DNA of 64,000 bases from Pelagadaptatus sp034112445 (GTDB taxonomy: Bacteria; Pseudomonadota; Gammaproteobacteria; Pseudomonadales; Cellvibrionaceae): positions 186,001-250,000 of the forward strand of contig JAWUVI010000014.1 of the NCBI GenBank assembly GCA_034112445.1, written 5' to 3'. The position numbers were made by a program, and so were the translations under genes. Positions 8,374 through 16,484 of the stretch are shown here, piece after piece (position 1 is the stretch's first letter; each line of letters begins with the position of its first letter). A model generated the notes under the pieces. The model made no database searches and was not told the origin of the DNA. It saw only the letters and a program-made list of their open reading frames with translations.

Positions 8374-8415
8374 AAGTACACTCTTCTATAAGTAACCAGA
8401 TTAATAGTGGTTAGA

Positions 8416-8958
8416 CTAATCACGACTGAAACATAAGTCGGCATCAACGTTTTTAAGTTGCGGCACAAAATTACAAGGGCCATGGCGAGCATCGAGCTGA
8501 TCTTTAATGATATTCCAGCCGTCTTTACAGGCACCGGGGCTGCCTGGCATGCAAACGATGAGCGTCCCATTTGAAAGGCCTGCTAGGGCACGTGATTGCA
8601 TGGTTGAGGAGCCAATTATATTCAAAGACTCGGCACGAAATAATTCACCAAAGCCTTCAACAATTTTATCAAGCAGTGGGGTGACGGCTTCTGGGGTGCT
8701 GTCACGTGCTGTGAAACCGGTACCCCCAGTAATAAGCACAACTTGAGTTTCTGAACTCGCAATCCAGCGCGATACGTTAGCGCGAATCTGATAAATATCG
8801 TCTTTGATAATGACCTTATCGCTCAAACTATGACCATTGTCTGTCAGTTTGGAAACCAGAGCTTGGCCGGATGTATCGGTGCTTTCATCGCGAGTATCTG
8901 AAACGGTTAATACGGCAATATTTAAAGGGATGAAATCTCTGCTTACGTGTTGTCCCAT
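8416..8958 (-). CDS. moaB: MoaB/Mog family molybdopterin adenylyltransferase
   Basis: I place the start at the ATG ending at 8958 (180 residues), because AGAGG lies six bases before it and the conserved fold starts with LNIAVLTVSDTRD soon after; an upstream extension to 9051 would run into mobA and has no ribosome site. Motifs: TGGTGFTARDSTPE with the MPT-binding Gly-rich loop, and a GSPGACKDGW segment. MoaB/Mog proteins adenylylate molybdopterin before metal insertion; in some bacteria MoaB is inactive and MogA does this, and no mogA is seen here. It lies 35 bp after mobA. Confidence 0.88.
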   Translation of the reverse strand: MGQHVSRDFIPLNIAVLTVSDTRDESTDTSGQALVSKLTDNGHSLSDKVIIKDDIYQIRANVSRWIASSETQVVLITGGTGFTARDSTPEAVTPLLDKIVEGFGELFRAESLNIIGSSTMQSRALAGLSNGTLIVCMPGSPGACKDGWNIIKDQLDARHGPCNFVPQLKNVDADLCFSRD

Positions 8959-8993
8959 GGTAAACCTCTTTGTTTCTGTCATAGCTGCATAAT

Positions 8994-9524
8994 TTATGAA
9001 TGGTTGAGCAGTTGGCTCCATTCGTCTGGGGTATTGGTGTTGATTAACCATTTTTCATTAGTCGATGGTACTGCTTGGGCGTTGAGTGCTGTTAATAACT
9101 CTGTAATACGTAATTGTTTCTTATGTAAGCGCTGTTCTAATAACTTCTCTAAGTGCGAACTGTTAGGGATAAAACAAGGCAAGGCACTATTTTCATAGTG
9201 TAGTGTGGTGTCAGATTGAGCTAATTTTTGGAGAGAGATAACGGGCAAGCAGGGCATGTCTACTGGGAGAATTAGAAACCCGCTGACGTTCTCTTTAAGT
9301 TTAGAAGCCGCATGTATGCCGGCATAAATTCCAGCCAGTGGACCTGAGTCCTTATGGAGGTCTTCGGTGTGACCTGCTCGGCTAATAATAACGTGCTGGC
9401 AACCCGCTTGTTGTAAAAGGGAGCGGCTGCGTTCTAATTGGGTCTGGCCGTCTAATGTTAATAAGGCTTTGTCTGTCCCCATGCGAGAAGACTGGCCGCC
9501 AGCCAATAAAATTCCAACGAGCAC
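8994..9524 (-). CDS. mobA: Molybdenum cofactor guanylyltransferase MobA
   Basis: A 176-residue protein with the nucleotidyltransferase signature LLAGGQSSRMGTDK near the start, SGPLAG near residue 60 and PVDMPC near 88. MobA joins GMP to Mo-molybdopterin and produces the bis-MGD form needed by nitrate reductase NarG. The start is GTG, with a GGAGG ribosome site seven bases upstream located at the end of moaA. It follows moaA with a 3-bp gap. Slightly shorter than E. coli MobA (194) but the N-terminal catalytic motifs are intact. Confidence 0.92.
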   Translation of the reverse strand: MLVGILLAGGQSSRMGTDKALLTLDGQTQLERSRSLLQQAGCQHVIISRAGHTEDLHKDSGPLAGIYAGIHAASKLKENVSGFLILPVDMPCLPVISLQKLAQSDTTLHYENSALPCFIPNSSHLEKLLEQRLHKKQLRITELLTALNAQAVPSTNEKWLINTNTPDEWSQLLNHS

Positions 9525-9527
9525 TGG

Positions 9528-10499
9528 TTAACCTCCGAGCATGGCTAGGTTACGGGTTAATCCAGTTTTCTTATCGTGCAATAAATGAGTCTCAGCTTTT
9601 CCTGTCAGAGCAGCGTGTAAGCGTGCCGCTATTTGTTCTGGTGTTTCTGTGGCTAAATATGGGCGTAAGGCTATGTTGCTGTCGCCGAACAGGCACAGGT
9701 GTAAATTGGCTTGCGACGATATACGCAATCGATTACAGCTGGCACAGAAGTTTTTGCTGTAGGGCATGATCAAACCAATATTGCCGGCAAAATCAGGATG
9801 GCTAAATTCGCGCGCTGGACCGGCATCGGCATCGCGAATAATTTGAACCCAGCCAGATTCCAATAAGGTGTCTTGAATGAGTTCGCCACTGACATGTTGT
9901 GCATCAAAAAAAGCTTGGTTGTCGCCAGTTTGCATGACTTCAATAAAGCGTAATGTAATGGGAGTGGTTTTTAAGTAATCAAGAAAACTTTGTAATTCGT
10001 TAAGGTTGTATTGCTTTAACAATACCGCGTTAAGTTTGACCTTGGTAAAGCCTCGATCAAAAGCCATTTGCATGGCGTTTTGAATTTCTTTTAACTTGTC
10101 GTGACCGGTAATTAAATGGAATGTTTCAGGTCGCAGGCTATCCATGCTGATATTTAATGCATCGAGCCCGGCATCAATATAGCTGTCTATTTGATGGGTA
10201 AGACGGTAGCCATTAGTGGTTAAGGCAACGGTTTCAATCCCCGGAGTTTGTTTGCAGATTTTTATGATGTCGGCAAGGTCTTTGCGAAGCGTGGGTTCTC
10301 CACCAGTAATGCGGATCTTACGGGTACCTGCTAGTGCAAAAGCGCTCACGATTTTTTGGATTTCAGGCAAGGTTAAAAGTTCTTCGGTGTCGTCTTTGCA
10401 ATAGCCATCGGGCAGGCAGTAGTTGCAACGAAAATTACAAACATCCGTAACGGAGAGGCGCAGATAGGTAAAGCGCCTTTTAAAGCTGTCAGTTAACAT
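9528..10499 (-). CDS. moaA: GTP 3',8-cyclase MoaA
   Basis: I choose the ATG ending at 10499 (323 residues) because homology begins at FKRRFTYLRLSVTD right after it; the open frame extends 29 codons upstream through what looks like a structured leader. MoaA is a radical SAM enzyme: the CNFRCNYC motif binds the first 4Fe-4S cluster, and the CASCNRLRIS motif with a later Cys binds the second. The protein ends in the functionally conserved Gly-Gly. It makes 3',8-cyclo-GTP, the first committed step of Moco synthesis. First gene of the operon moaA-mobA-moaB-moaC-moaD-moaE. Confidence 0.96.
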   Translation of the reverse strand: MLTDSFKRRFTYLRLSVTDVCNFRCNYCLPDGYCKDDTEELLTLPEIQKIVSAFALAGTRKIRITGGEPTLRKDLADIIKICKQTPGIETVALTTNGYRLTHQIDSYIDAGLDALNISMDSLRPETFHLITGHDKLKEIQNAMQMAFDRGFTKVKLNAVLLKQYNLNELQSFLDYLKTTPITLRFIEVMQTGDNQAFFDAQHVSGELIQDTLLESGWVQIIRDADAGPAREFSHPDFAGNIGLIMPYSKNFCASCNRLRISSQANLHLCLFGDSNIALRPYLATETPEQIAARLHAALTGKAETHLLHDKKTGLTRNLAMLGG

Positions 10500-10590
10500 T
10501 ATGTGTCGCCTTTCCAAGTGTGGGAGGTTGTTAGATTTCTCTAGGCAACCCTGGTGATCTAAAGCAGTAGCAGTGATCACGGCCAAAAAA
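10500..10590 (-). promoter_or_regulatory. Structured leader of the moa operon, possible Moco riboswitch
   Basis: On the minus strand the bases before moaA fold locally: GGGTTG pairs with CAACCT, enclosing TAGA-GAAA-TCTA, a short stem closed by a GNRA tetraloop, and CTCCCACACTTGGAAAGGC follows up to the start codon. A Moco-binding riboswitch is known directly upstream of moaA in E. coli and relatives. Position and compact structure fit, but I could not check the full consensus. Confidence 0.4.
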
Positions 10591-10694
10591 CCCTGTCGTT
10601 AAAAAATAAAGAGTTAGGTCTTGAGGCTTCGGCTGGTGCTGTAAATGGGGTACATACAGTACAACGGTATTATGCAATAAATCGGATCGTTAAT

Positions 10695-10727
10695 ATAGGC
10701 AGCTGGCAGGTTTAACCAGCTGTCTAT
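10695..10727 (-). terminator. Hairpin downstream of the porin gene
   Basis: A 12-bp stem, ATAGGCAGCTGG with CCAGCTGTCTAT (one mismatch), and a 9-base loop, 14 bp past the porin stop. No T-run follows on the minus strand, so it may be a weak terminator or an mRNA-stabilising structure. Confidence 0.5.
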
Positions 10728-10740
10728 AGGGTGGCGTTAT

Positions 10741-11976
10741 TTAAAAGGCTACTTGAGCTTGTAACCAAAGTTTCTGGGTGTCTACAGTTCCTTTTGCCGC
10801 ACCTTGAGCCATTGTGTCGCCCATATCGTAATCAGCGTATTTCAGTAGCAAGTTTACGCCTTTGATTTTTTTGGTAATGGCAATATCAATTTCATCACCA
10901 TAATCTGCACTGCCATTATCGGCATCGAAATCATGGTAAGTCACAGTGATTTTAGCGCCGGTTAACGGACATTTACCAGAAAGAGTTAAATACTCATCTT
11001 GTAAACCATCACCTGGAGTTCCTAAGAAGGTATCGGCGAAACCGTTAAATTTATGTTTGGTGGCCAATACTGTAGAGAAGCCAAAATTACTTTGGTCAGA
11101 TCCTAAAACTTCTTGTCCAATTTTAACGTTTACTGGGCCAACTGCGGTGCCAAGTGCTACGTGAGTGTACTTAGTATCATAATCAGAGGAGCCAACAACT
11201 TCTTTGTTTTGCTTGGCGTATTCCAATTCATAGTTAACTTTTACACCAGCAATTTCAGGTGAACCTGTTAAGCGAATACCTGTGGTGTCAGTACCGTCTG
11301 TTTCGATGTCGTAGTTATACACGGCAACTTTGGCAAACGATAAGCCGATATAGCTGACGTTTAATAAAGTGGAGTCTGTGTCGATATCATTTTCGAAAAT
11401 ATCATTAACACCTTTAACGTAGGCTGCAACGATAGTCGTATCTGGGATCGATGTGTTTATAACTGCTGTAGCATCATAAGTTTGTTCGTTTTGACGCCAA
11501 GCCACACCACCAACAAAACGTTGGTTATCTAAATTAACGCGTTGACGACCATGCTTGATGGTTGTGTTTTCAAGGCCGGTGTAGGCGAGCCATGCTTGGT
11601 TTACTTCAGAGCCTTCTGGGTCGGCAATAACAGAGTGTTGATCTGCTCCGGCGGCACATAAATCATTAGGGTTATCGCTGTCTAAGTCACAATGATTTTC
11701 ATCGACTAATTCCGAAGTGTTATCAACTTCAATTAAGCCTTGGAAATTTTTGTAAGACTGCGTTGTATAAGTTAAGCGAGTTTTCAAAGTTAATGCACTA
11801 GCGTCGTCGCGTGCATTATTTTGATCTACTTCTTCGTAACGCATGCGAAGGTTCAAATCTACCGTGCCACCTTTTATGGCCTCTTGTATTGTGGTTGCTT
11901 CTTCGGCGGCAAGAACAGACAGCGTTAATGTGGTTCCTAAAGTAGCAGCAATGGCTAAAGCCAATGGTTTTCTCAT
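10741..11976 (-). CDS. Outer-membrane porin (alginate-export / Opr-like beta barrel)
   Basis: A 411-residue protein with a signal peptide (basic start MRKP, hydrophobic core, cleavage near residue 23 after LAA). The mature part has alternating amphipathic strands, many Asp/Asn/Gly turns and a final Phe (VAF), as expected for a beta barrel inserted by the Bam machinery. The order GGTVDLNLRMRYEEVDQ then RLTY and LIEVDNTSE resembles the alginate-export/Opr-type porins. Substrate cannot be read. A perfect Anr/FNR palindrome at 12056-12069 lies at the right distance for activation, so it probably serves anaerobic growth, perhaps nitrate or nitrite entry (inference from context). Confidence 0.8.
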   Translation of the reverse strand: MRKPLALAIAATLGTTLTLSVLAAEEATTIQEAIKGGTVDLNLRMRYEEVDQNNARDDASALTLKTRLTYTTQSYKNFQGLIEVDNTSELVDENHCDLDSDNPNDLCAAGADQHSVIADPEGSEVNQAWLAYTGLENTTIKHGRQRVNLDNQRFVGGVAWRQNEQTYDATAVINTSIPDTTIVAAYVKGVNDIFENDIDTDSTLLNVSYIGLSFAKVAVYNYDIETDGTDTTGIRLTGSPEIAGVKVNYELEYAKQNKEVVGSSDYDTKYTHVALGTAVGPVNVKIGQEVLGSDQSNFGFSTVLATKHKFNGFADTFLGTPGDGLQDEYLTLSGKCPLTGAKITVTYHDFDADNGSADYGDEIDIAITKKIKGVNLLLKYADYDMGDTMAQGAAKGTVDTQKLWLQAQVAF

Positions 11977-12055
11977 GGTATTACACTCCGTGGATAATAA
12001 AATCTTTGTACTTATTCTGTGCGGAGGAATTTAAGTTATCGCACGGGTGTTTCTC

Positions 12056-12069
12056 TTGATTTGAATCAA
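12056..12069 (-). promoter_or_regulatory. Perfect Anr/FNR box upstream of the porin
   Basis: TTGATTTGAATCAA matches TTGAT-N4-ATCAA at all ten positions and sits inside a 20-bp perfect palindrome, CTCTTGATTTGAATCAAGAG. A start 41.5 bp away would be near 12021, with TAAATT as -10 at 12028-12033 on the minus strand and a 45-base leader. Confidence 0.85.
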
Positions 12070-12137
12070 GAGTTAAAGATGGGTACCAACTAAAAAGAGA
12101 GGCTCTGCCTAAAAAGAGGTACAGGCGATAAACCGGT

Positions 12138-13316
12138 TTAGCCCGGCTTACCATCCGGTCTTGGTTTTACTAGCGATGTCCCATGAATAATAACGAAAGT
12201 TAGCAGAGCGGTACTCCACAGTAAGGCGCTGGTTGTCGTCCATAAATCTTGGTTCTGGGGAAAAATAATCACTCCCAAAGTACGTAATAAACCGCCGATT
12301 AATATCAGGACAAAAGCTATGCGCATGGCGGGGTGAGTTTTCAGTGGTTGCCCTGTATGACCTAAAGATACACGGGTGATCATGGCCAGTATTAAGCTAC
12401 CCATGGCACCGGCTGTAAAAAAATGCAATAGCGTGGAGTGGCTGCCGATTAATTCGATTTGTGATATTGCGTTGGCGAATAATCCTAGCGGGATAAAAGC
12501 GTAAGCGGCGTGCAGTGACCAAAGTAGAGGCTCACCAGTTGTAATCCAAAAACGCCATCTTAGCCAGCGCAAGGTGTGAGCTATCGCGGCCAGAAAAAAT
12601 AATAAGCCGACAGGTATGTGACCCAGTATAAGCTCAAGCTTTAAAGCGTAGACCAGCAGTAAGGCTAGCGTACTAGCAATAGTTAGATTTTCTAACCATG
12701 GCAGAGGTTGCGCTTTTTCGGTACGGGTTCCGTTAGCGGTAAAAAATGGAATTACTCGACCGCCAAGAATCGTCATGATTAACAGTATTAACCAAATAGC
12801 GGTGTTGATGCCTTGAATAAAAAAACCAGAATATTCTGGGATATTACTAAGGTGCATCATGCCGTTAGCGCAGGTTAAAAGCAGTAATACCGGTATAAAA
12901 AATAAATTACGATATTGCCTTACTTTAATAATCGGATACCCAAGAAAGAAAGCCGATAAAGGCAAAAAACTCATATCGATAATAATATGAGGAAGTGGTG
13001 TAGACCAAGCTATTAGGGCACTGACTCTCGCGCATAGCCAAACCCCAAATAAAATAGCTAGAGGTTTACCTTTAATGGTTTGTATTCCCGTCCAGTTTTG
13101 TACTGCAGTCAGTAAAAAACCAACAATAATGGCGCAGACAAATCCAAAAATCATTTCGTGAGCGTGCCAAAATAATAACCCTCCATAAGGAGAGATAGTG
13201 ACGATACCCCGTAAAGCTGCGAGCCAAGTGAACATGGCTACTACGCTGAATAAGGCCCCAAATAAAAAGAAGGGCCGAAAGGCTAAGCGTAACAATGGCG
13301 GTGGAAGATTTGGCAT
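12138..13316 (-). CDS. nnrS: NnrS family membrane protein
   Basis: A 392-residue polytopic protein with about twelve hydrophobic segments. The start RLAFRPFFLFGALF, the HAHEMIFGFVCAIIVGF segment near residue 50 and the conserved His, Arg and Asn in RVIPFFTANG are NnrS features. NnrS is a heme- and copper-containing inner-membrane protein linked to nitric oxide stress and denitrification. It lies 39 bp behind a narK-type gene and is probably co-transcribed with it. The end of the gene lies about 70 bp from the Anr box serving the porin. Confidence 0.9.
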   Translation of the reverse strand: MPNLPPPLLRLAFRPFFLFGALFSVVAMFTWLAALRGIVTISPYGGLLFWHAHEMIFGFVCAIIVGFLLTAVQNWTGIQTIKGKPLAILFGVWLCARVSALIAWSTPLPHIIIDMSFLPLSAFFLGYPIIKVRQYRNLFFIPVLLLLTCANGMMHLSNIPEYSGFFIQGINTAIWLILLIMTILGGRVIPFFTANGTRTEKAQPLPWLENLTIASTLALLLVYALKLELILGHIPVGLLFFLAAIAHTLRWLRWRFWITTGEPLLWSLHAAYAFIPLGLFANAISQIELIGSHSTLLHFFTAGAMGSLILAMITRVSLGHTGQPLKTHPAMRIAFVLILIGGLLRTLGVIIFPQNQDLWTTTSALLWSTALLTFVIIHGTSLVKPRPDGKPG

Positions 13317-13355
13317 GAATTGGACCTAAAAGTTATATTTCAGTTACGTTAAAGT

Positions 13356-14627
13356 TTAATCGTCATCTAAAAAATTGTGCTCTAAAGCGGCGTGCACTCG
13401 CTCCTGATAACGTTCTGATTTTAAGGCTAAAAACATGGCCATCATGCAAAGCGCCAATACCCCGTAGAGAATCATAAAGCAGACGCTGTTAATGCCTATA
13501 GTATCTACCGCCAAGCCAAACGCCACTGGAAGAGTGCAGCCTCCTAGTGCTCCTATAGCCGCAACAATACCGCCTACGCTACCCATTTGTTGTGGGTAAT
13601 AATCGTGGATGACTTTATACACGCTGGCTCGGCCAAAACCTTGAGCAATACCAATGACAAAAATCAATGCGGTAAACATCCATACGTTAACTTCTATATT
13701 GAGCTGAACATCGCTGTGGGTACCGTGAATGGTCATGGTTGTAGGTGGGTAGCTAAGAAAAAATAAGCACACTAAGCAGACCCAAAAAACACTCCAGTTT
13801 ACCGCTCTGCCACCGTATCGGTCAGCAAACCAGCCACCTAGAGCGCGGACCATACTTGATGTGGCGACAAAGAATAATGTAAAGCCCATGGCTTGCGAGG
13901 CCGTTAAATCATAAGCCGACCGGTAGTATTGTGGTAGCCACATGATGAGCGCTAAAAAACTACCAAATACAAAATAATAGTAAAGACCAAAGCGCCATAC
14001 ACGAAGGTGTTTGAGTGGTTCTAAATCTTGTTTCCAACTGGTTTTATTTTCGGCTAAAAGGTGGGCAGGTGTGGCTGGAGCAAATATATAAAAGAAAAAT
14101 GCCATAGCTAACAATCCAGTGCCATAAGTTGGGCCTATAGCCTGCCAGCCCCAATAGCTAATTATAAGCGGTGCTAACGCGAAGGTGATGGCGGCTCCGG
14201 CATTGCCTGCACCGAAAATACCCATGGCGGTACCTTGTTTGCTGCGATCAAACCAGTCGGTGACATAACGAATGCCAATGGTAAAGGATGCCCCGCTGAG
14301 ACCTAACCATAAGCCGGCCAAAATATAATCACTGAAGCTGGTTAAGTAGGGTAAGACAAATAGAACGGGGACGACGATGAGCATTTGGATAATGAAAACA
14401 TTTTTGGGTTGGAAGCGATCAACCCAATAGCCAGCTGGAACTCGAGAGATCGCACCGGTAAGCATAGGCGAGGCTAATAAAAGTCCTAATTCTGTACCGG
14501 TTAATCCAAGCTCCGATTGAAGTTGCAATACAGTCACGGCGTAGAGTGTCCACACCGAAAAATTCGCTGCAAAGGCGAGTGTTGCCATTGCGAGAGCTTT
14601 GTTGGCACCAGGGTGAGTAGTCGTCAC
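13356..14627 (-). CDS. NarK-family nitrate/nitrite transporter (MFS), copy 1
   Basis: A 423-residue major facilitator protein with about 12 membrane segments. Signatures: GYWVDRF (the MFS loop 2-3 motif) near residue 70, GAGNAGAAITF (nitrate signature, segment 5) near 140, and GGWFADRYGGR near 260. NarK-type carriers move nitrate in and nitrite out. It is the shortest of three paralogues here. It starts divergently from copy 2 across a 300-bp region with an Anr box and a NarL-type site, and leads into nnrS. Confidence 0.88.
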   Translation of the reverse strand: MTTTHPGANKALAMATLAFAANFSVWTLYAVTVLQLQSELGLTGTELGLLLASPMLTGAISRVPAGYWVDRFQPKNVFIIQMLIVVPVLFVLPYLTSFSDYILAGLWLGLSGASFTIGIRYVTDWFDRSKQGTAMGIFGAGNAGAAITFALAPLIISYWGWQAIGPTYGTGLLAMAFFFYIFAPATPAHLLAENKTSWKQDLEPLKHLRVWRFGLYYYFVFGSFLALIMWLPQYYRSAYDLTASQAMGFTLFFVATSSMVRALGGWFADRYGGRAVNWSVFWVCLVCLFFLSYPPTTMTIHGTHSDVQLNIEVNVWMFTALIFVIGIAQGFGRASVYKVIHDYYPQQMGSVGGIVAAIGALGGCTLPVAFGLAVDTIGINSVCFMILYGVLALCMMAMFLALKSERYQERVHAALEHNFLDDD

Positions 14628-14739
14628 GTTAAACCTCTGTAAATAGACTGCGTATTAATATAAACAGTGTACTGATTTTTTAATAAAAAAATCAGGCTAT
14701 CCCTTTATAAAGAAGGGGCGCTGTTTTGGCTTATTGGGT

Positions 14740-14755
14740 TACTTACAAATGAGTA
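14740..14755. promoter_or_regulatory. NarL/NarP-type 7-2-7 site
   Basis: TACTTACAAATGAGTA is two inverted heptamers two bases apart. The right arm fits the NarL heptamer TACYYMT (reverse strand) perfectly, the left arm has one mismatch. Confidence 0.6.
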
Positions 14756-14847
14756 TTATTGATTGTGTTAAGTGCGCTGTCTGTTTCTTTGCGTTACTTA
14801 TTAAGAGGTAGTGCTGCTTTATGAAGGGTGTTTTTAAGGTGGTAGGG

Positions 14848-14861
14848 TTGATGTAAATCAA
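14848..14861 (+). promoter_or_regulatory. Perfect Anr/FNR box upstream of narK copy 2
   Basis: TTGATGTAAATCAA matches TTGAT-N4-ATCAA at every specified base. A class II start would fall near 14896, 30 bp before the ATG at 14926. Confidence 0.85.
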
Positions 14862-14925
14862 TAGTTGCTGCGAGGGGCTTGATGCTAACCTCTCGATTGA
14901 TTTTTTTGCCTGCTTGGAGTTTCTT

Positions 14926-16401
14926 ATGCACGACCCGCATAGTCTTAATTTGCTAAATGTTAGTGATCCGAAGATTAAAACCTTACACGTTACTTGGTTT
15001 GCTTTCTTTCTTACTTTTATGGTTTGGTTTAACCATGCGCCATTAATGGTGTTCATGATTGAAGCCTTTGACATGACCAATCAACAGGTTAAAGCCTTGT
15101 TGATCCTCAACGTTGCGCTAACCATACCGGCGCGTATCGCCATTGGTATTTTGGTGGATAAATACGGTCCGCGACACGTATACACGGGCTTGTTATTTGC
15201 CTCTTCGGTTCTGTGTTTATTGTTTGCTACAGCGCAAACCTATGAGCAACTGGCTTTATTCCGTTTCTTAATGGGGTTTGTTGGTGCTGGTTTTGTGATC
15301 GGTATTCGCATGGTAGGAGAGTGGTTTCCGCATAAGACAGTGGGTATTGCTGAAGGTATTTATGGCGGTTGGGGTAACTTTGGTTCTGCCGCTGCTGCTA
15401 TGACATTACCAACATTGGCGCTAATTTACGGCGGTGATGATGGCTGGCGTTACGCACTGGGTACTACAGGGATTATCGTTGGTTTGTACAGCTTTGTTTA
15501 CTATCGTGTAGCTCGCAACACACCTAAAGGTTCTACCTACTTCAAGCCTAAAAAATCAGGTGGTTTAGAAGTTACCAGTAAAAGAGATTTTGTCTTTCTT
15601 ATCTTGATGAATATCCCTATGTACGCGGCATTAGCCGTATTAACCTGGAAGTTGTCGCCCTCCAATCTTGGTTTACTCTCTGATACGGCATCGCAGGCAA
15701 TTTGGCTCGGTTTGGTTATTTTATTCTTCTATCAAATGCATGCTATTTGGCAGGTGAACAAAGATCATTTGCTCAATGGTGTGCCTGAATTAGATAAATA
15801 CAACTTCAAACAAGTGGCAATTTTAGATTGGTCTTACTTTGTGACCTTTGGTTCCGAGTTGGCCGTTGTGTCTATGTTGCCACTGTTTTTCTTGGATACT
15901 TATACTGAGCTAAGTCCTGTTAAAGCTGGCTTGCTAGCTTCTGGTTTTGCGTTCATGAATTTAGTGGCTCGCCCAACAGGTGGTTGGTTTTCAGATCACT
16001 TTGGTCGTCGTAAAGCTTTGATGATATTGATTGGTGGCTTGGCAGTAGGCTATTTCGTTTTAAGTCGTGTTGATTCTAACTGGCCGATATTCTTGGCTGT
16101 GATTGCTACCATGTGCTGTTCGTTTTTTGTTCAGGCAGGTGAGGGCGCTGTGTTTGCTGTTGTACCTTTAATCAAGCGGCGTATGACAGGACAGATTGCT
16201 GGCATGGCTGGTGCTTACGGCAACGTTGGTGCAGTAACCTATCTGACGGTACTAAGCTTTGTTGATTACAGTACGTTCTTTTTAGTGATTGGTGCTTCAG
16301 CATTGGTGATATTCTGTATCGCCTCTATGATGGATGAACCTAAAGGTCAAATATCTGAGGTTCTTCCCGATGGCACTGTCGAAATGATTGATGTTGGGTG
16401 A
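14926..16401 (+). CDS. NarK/NasA-family nitrate transporter (MFS), copy 2
   Basis: A 491-residue major facilitator protein; I start it at the ATG at 14926 because GGAG lies six bases before it, rather than at the in-frame TTG 12 bases earlier. Visible: ARIAIGILVDKYGPR (MFS motif), GGWGNFGSAAAAMTLP (nitrate signature of segment 5), GGWFSDHFGRRKA (second MFS motif) and GMAGAYGNVGAV (second nitrate signature, segment 11). In Pseudomonas a nasA-type transporter is likewise followed by a PP2C-kinase fusion gene, but there it belongs to nitrate assimilation; the perfect Anr box here points to anaerobic use. Confidence 0.9.
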   Translation: MHDPHSLNLLNVSDPKIKTLHVTWFAFFLTFMVWFNHAPLMVFMIEAFDMTNQQVKALLILNVALTIPARIAIGILVDKYGPRHVYTGLLFASSVLCLLFATAQTYEQLALFRFLMGFVGAGFVIGIRMVGEWFPHKTVGIAEGIYGGWGNFGSAAAAMTLPTLALIYGGDDGWRYALGTTGIIVGLYSFVYYRVARNTPKGSTYFKPKKSGGLEVTSKRDFVFLILMNIPMYAALAVLTWKLSPSNLGLLSDTASQAIWLGLVILFFYQMHAIWQVNKDHLLNGVPELDKYNFKQVAILDWSYFVTFGSELAVVSMLPLFFLDTYTELSPVKAGLLASGFAFMNLVARPTGGWFSDHFGRRKALMILIGGLAVGYFVLSRVDSNWPIFLAVIATMCCSFFVQAGEGAVFAVVPLIKRRMTGQIAGMAGAYGNVGAVTYLTVLSFVDYSTFFLVIGASALVIFCIASMMDEPKGQISEVLPDGTVEMIDVG

Positions 16402-16412
16402 TTATTGAAAGT

Positions 16413-16470
16413 AACTATCGAGAGCAACTATCGAGAGCAACTATCAAAAGTAACTATCAAAAGTAACTAC
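16413..16470 (+). repeat. Four tandem 13-bp repeats between narK copy 2 and the kinase gene
   Basis: Two copies of AACTATCGAGAGC are followed by two copies of AACTATCAAAAGT and a partial AACTAC. The two sub-families sit as adjacent identical pairs, which suggests successive duplications. The array fills most of the 83-bp gap and ends 14 bp before the next start codon. Confidence 0.9.
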
Positions 16471-16484
16471 GGGGTATAAGTTCT

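Larger units (their letters stand above)
14628..14925. other. Divergent control region between two narK-type genes
   Basis: 298 bp holding an AT-only hairpin (14672-14695, ten base pairs), a NarL/NarP-type 7-2-7 site and a perfect Anr/FNR box. No gene is supportable here. Confidence 0.75.

Noticed and set aside
8364..8570. Minus-strand 68-codon frame overlapping moaB
   Set aside because: Overlaps the real moaB frame and ends at moaC; no homology or ribosome site.
14672..14695. AT-only inverted repeat as a terminator
   Set aside because: It lies upstream of both divergent narK-type genes, where no transcript needs ending; kept only as part of the control region.
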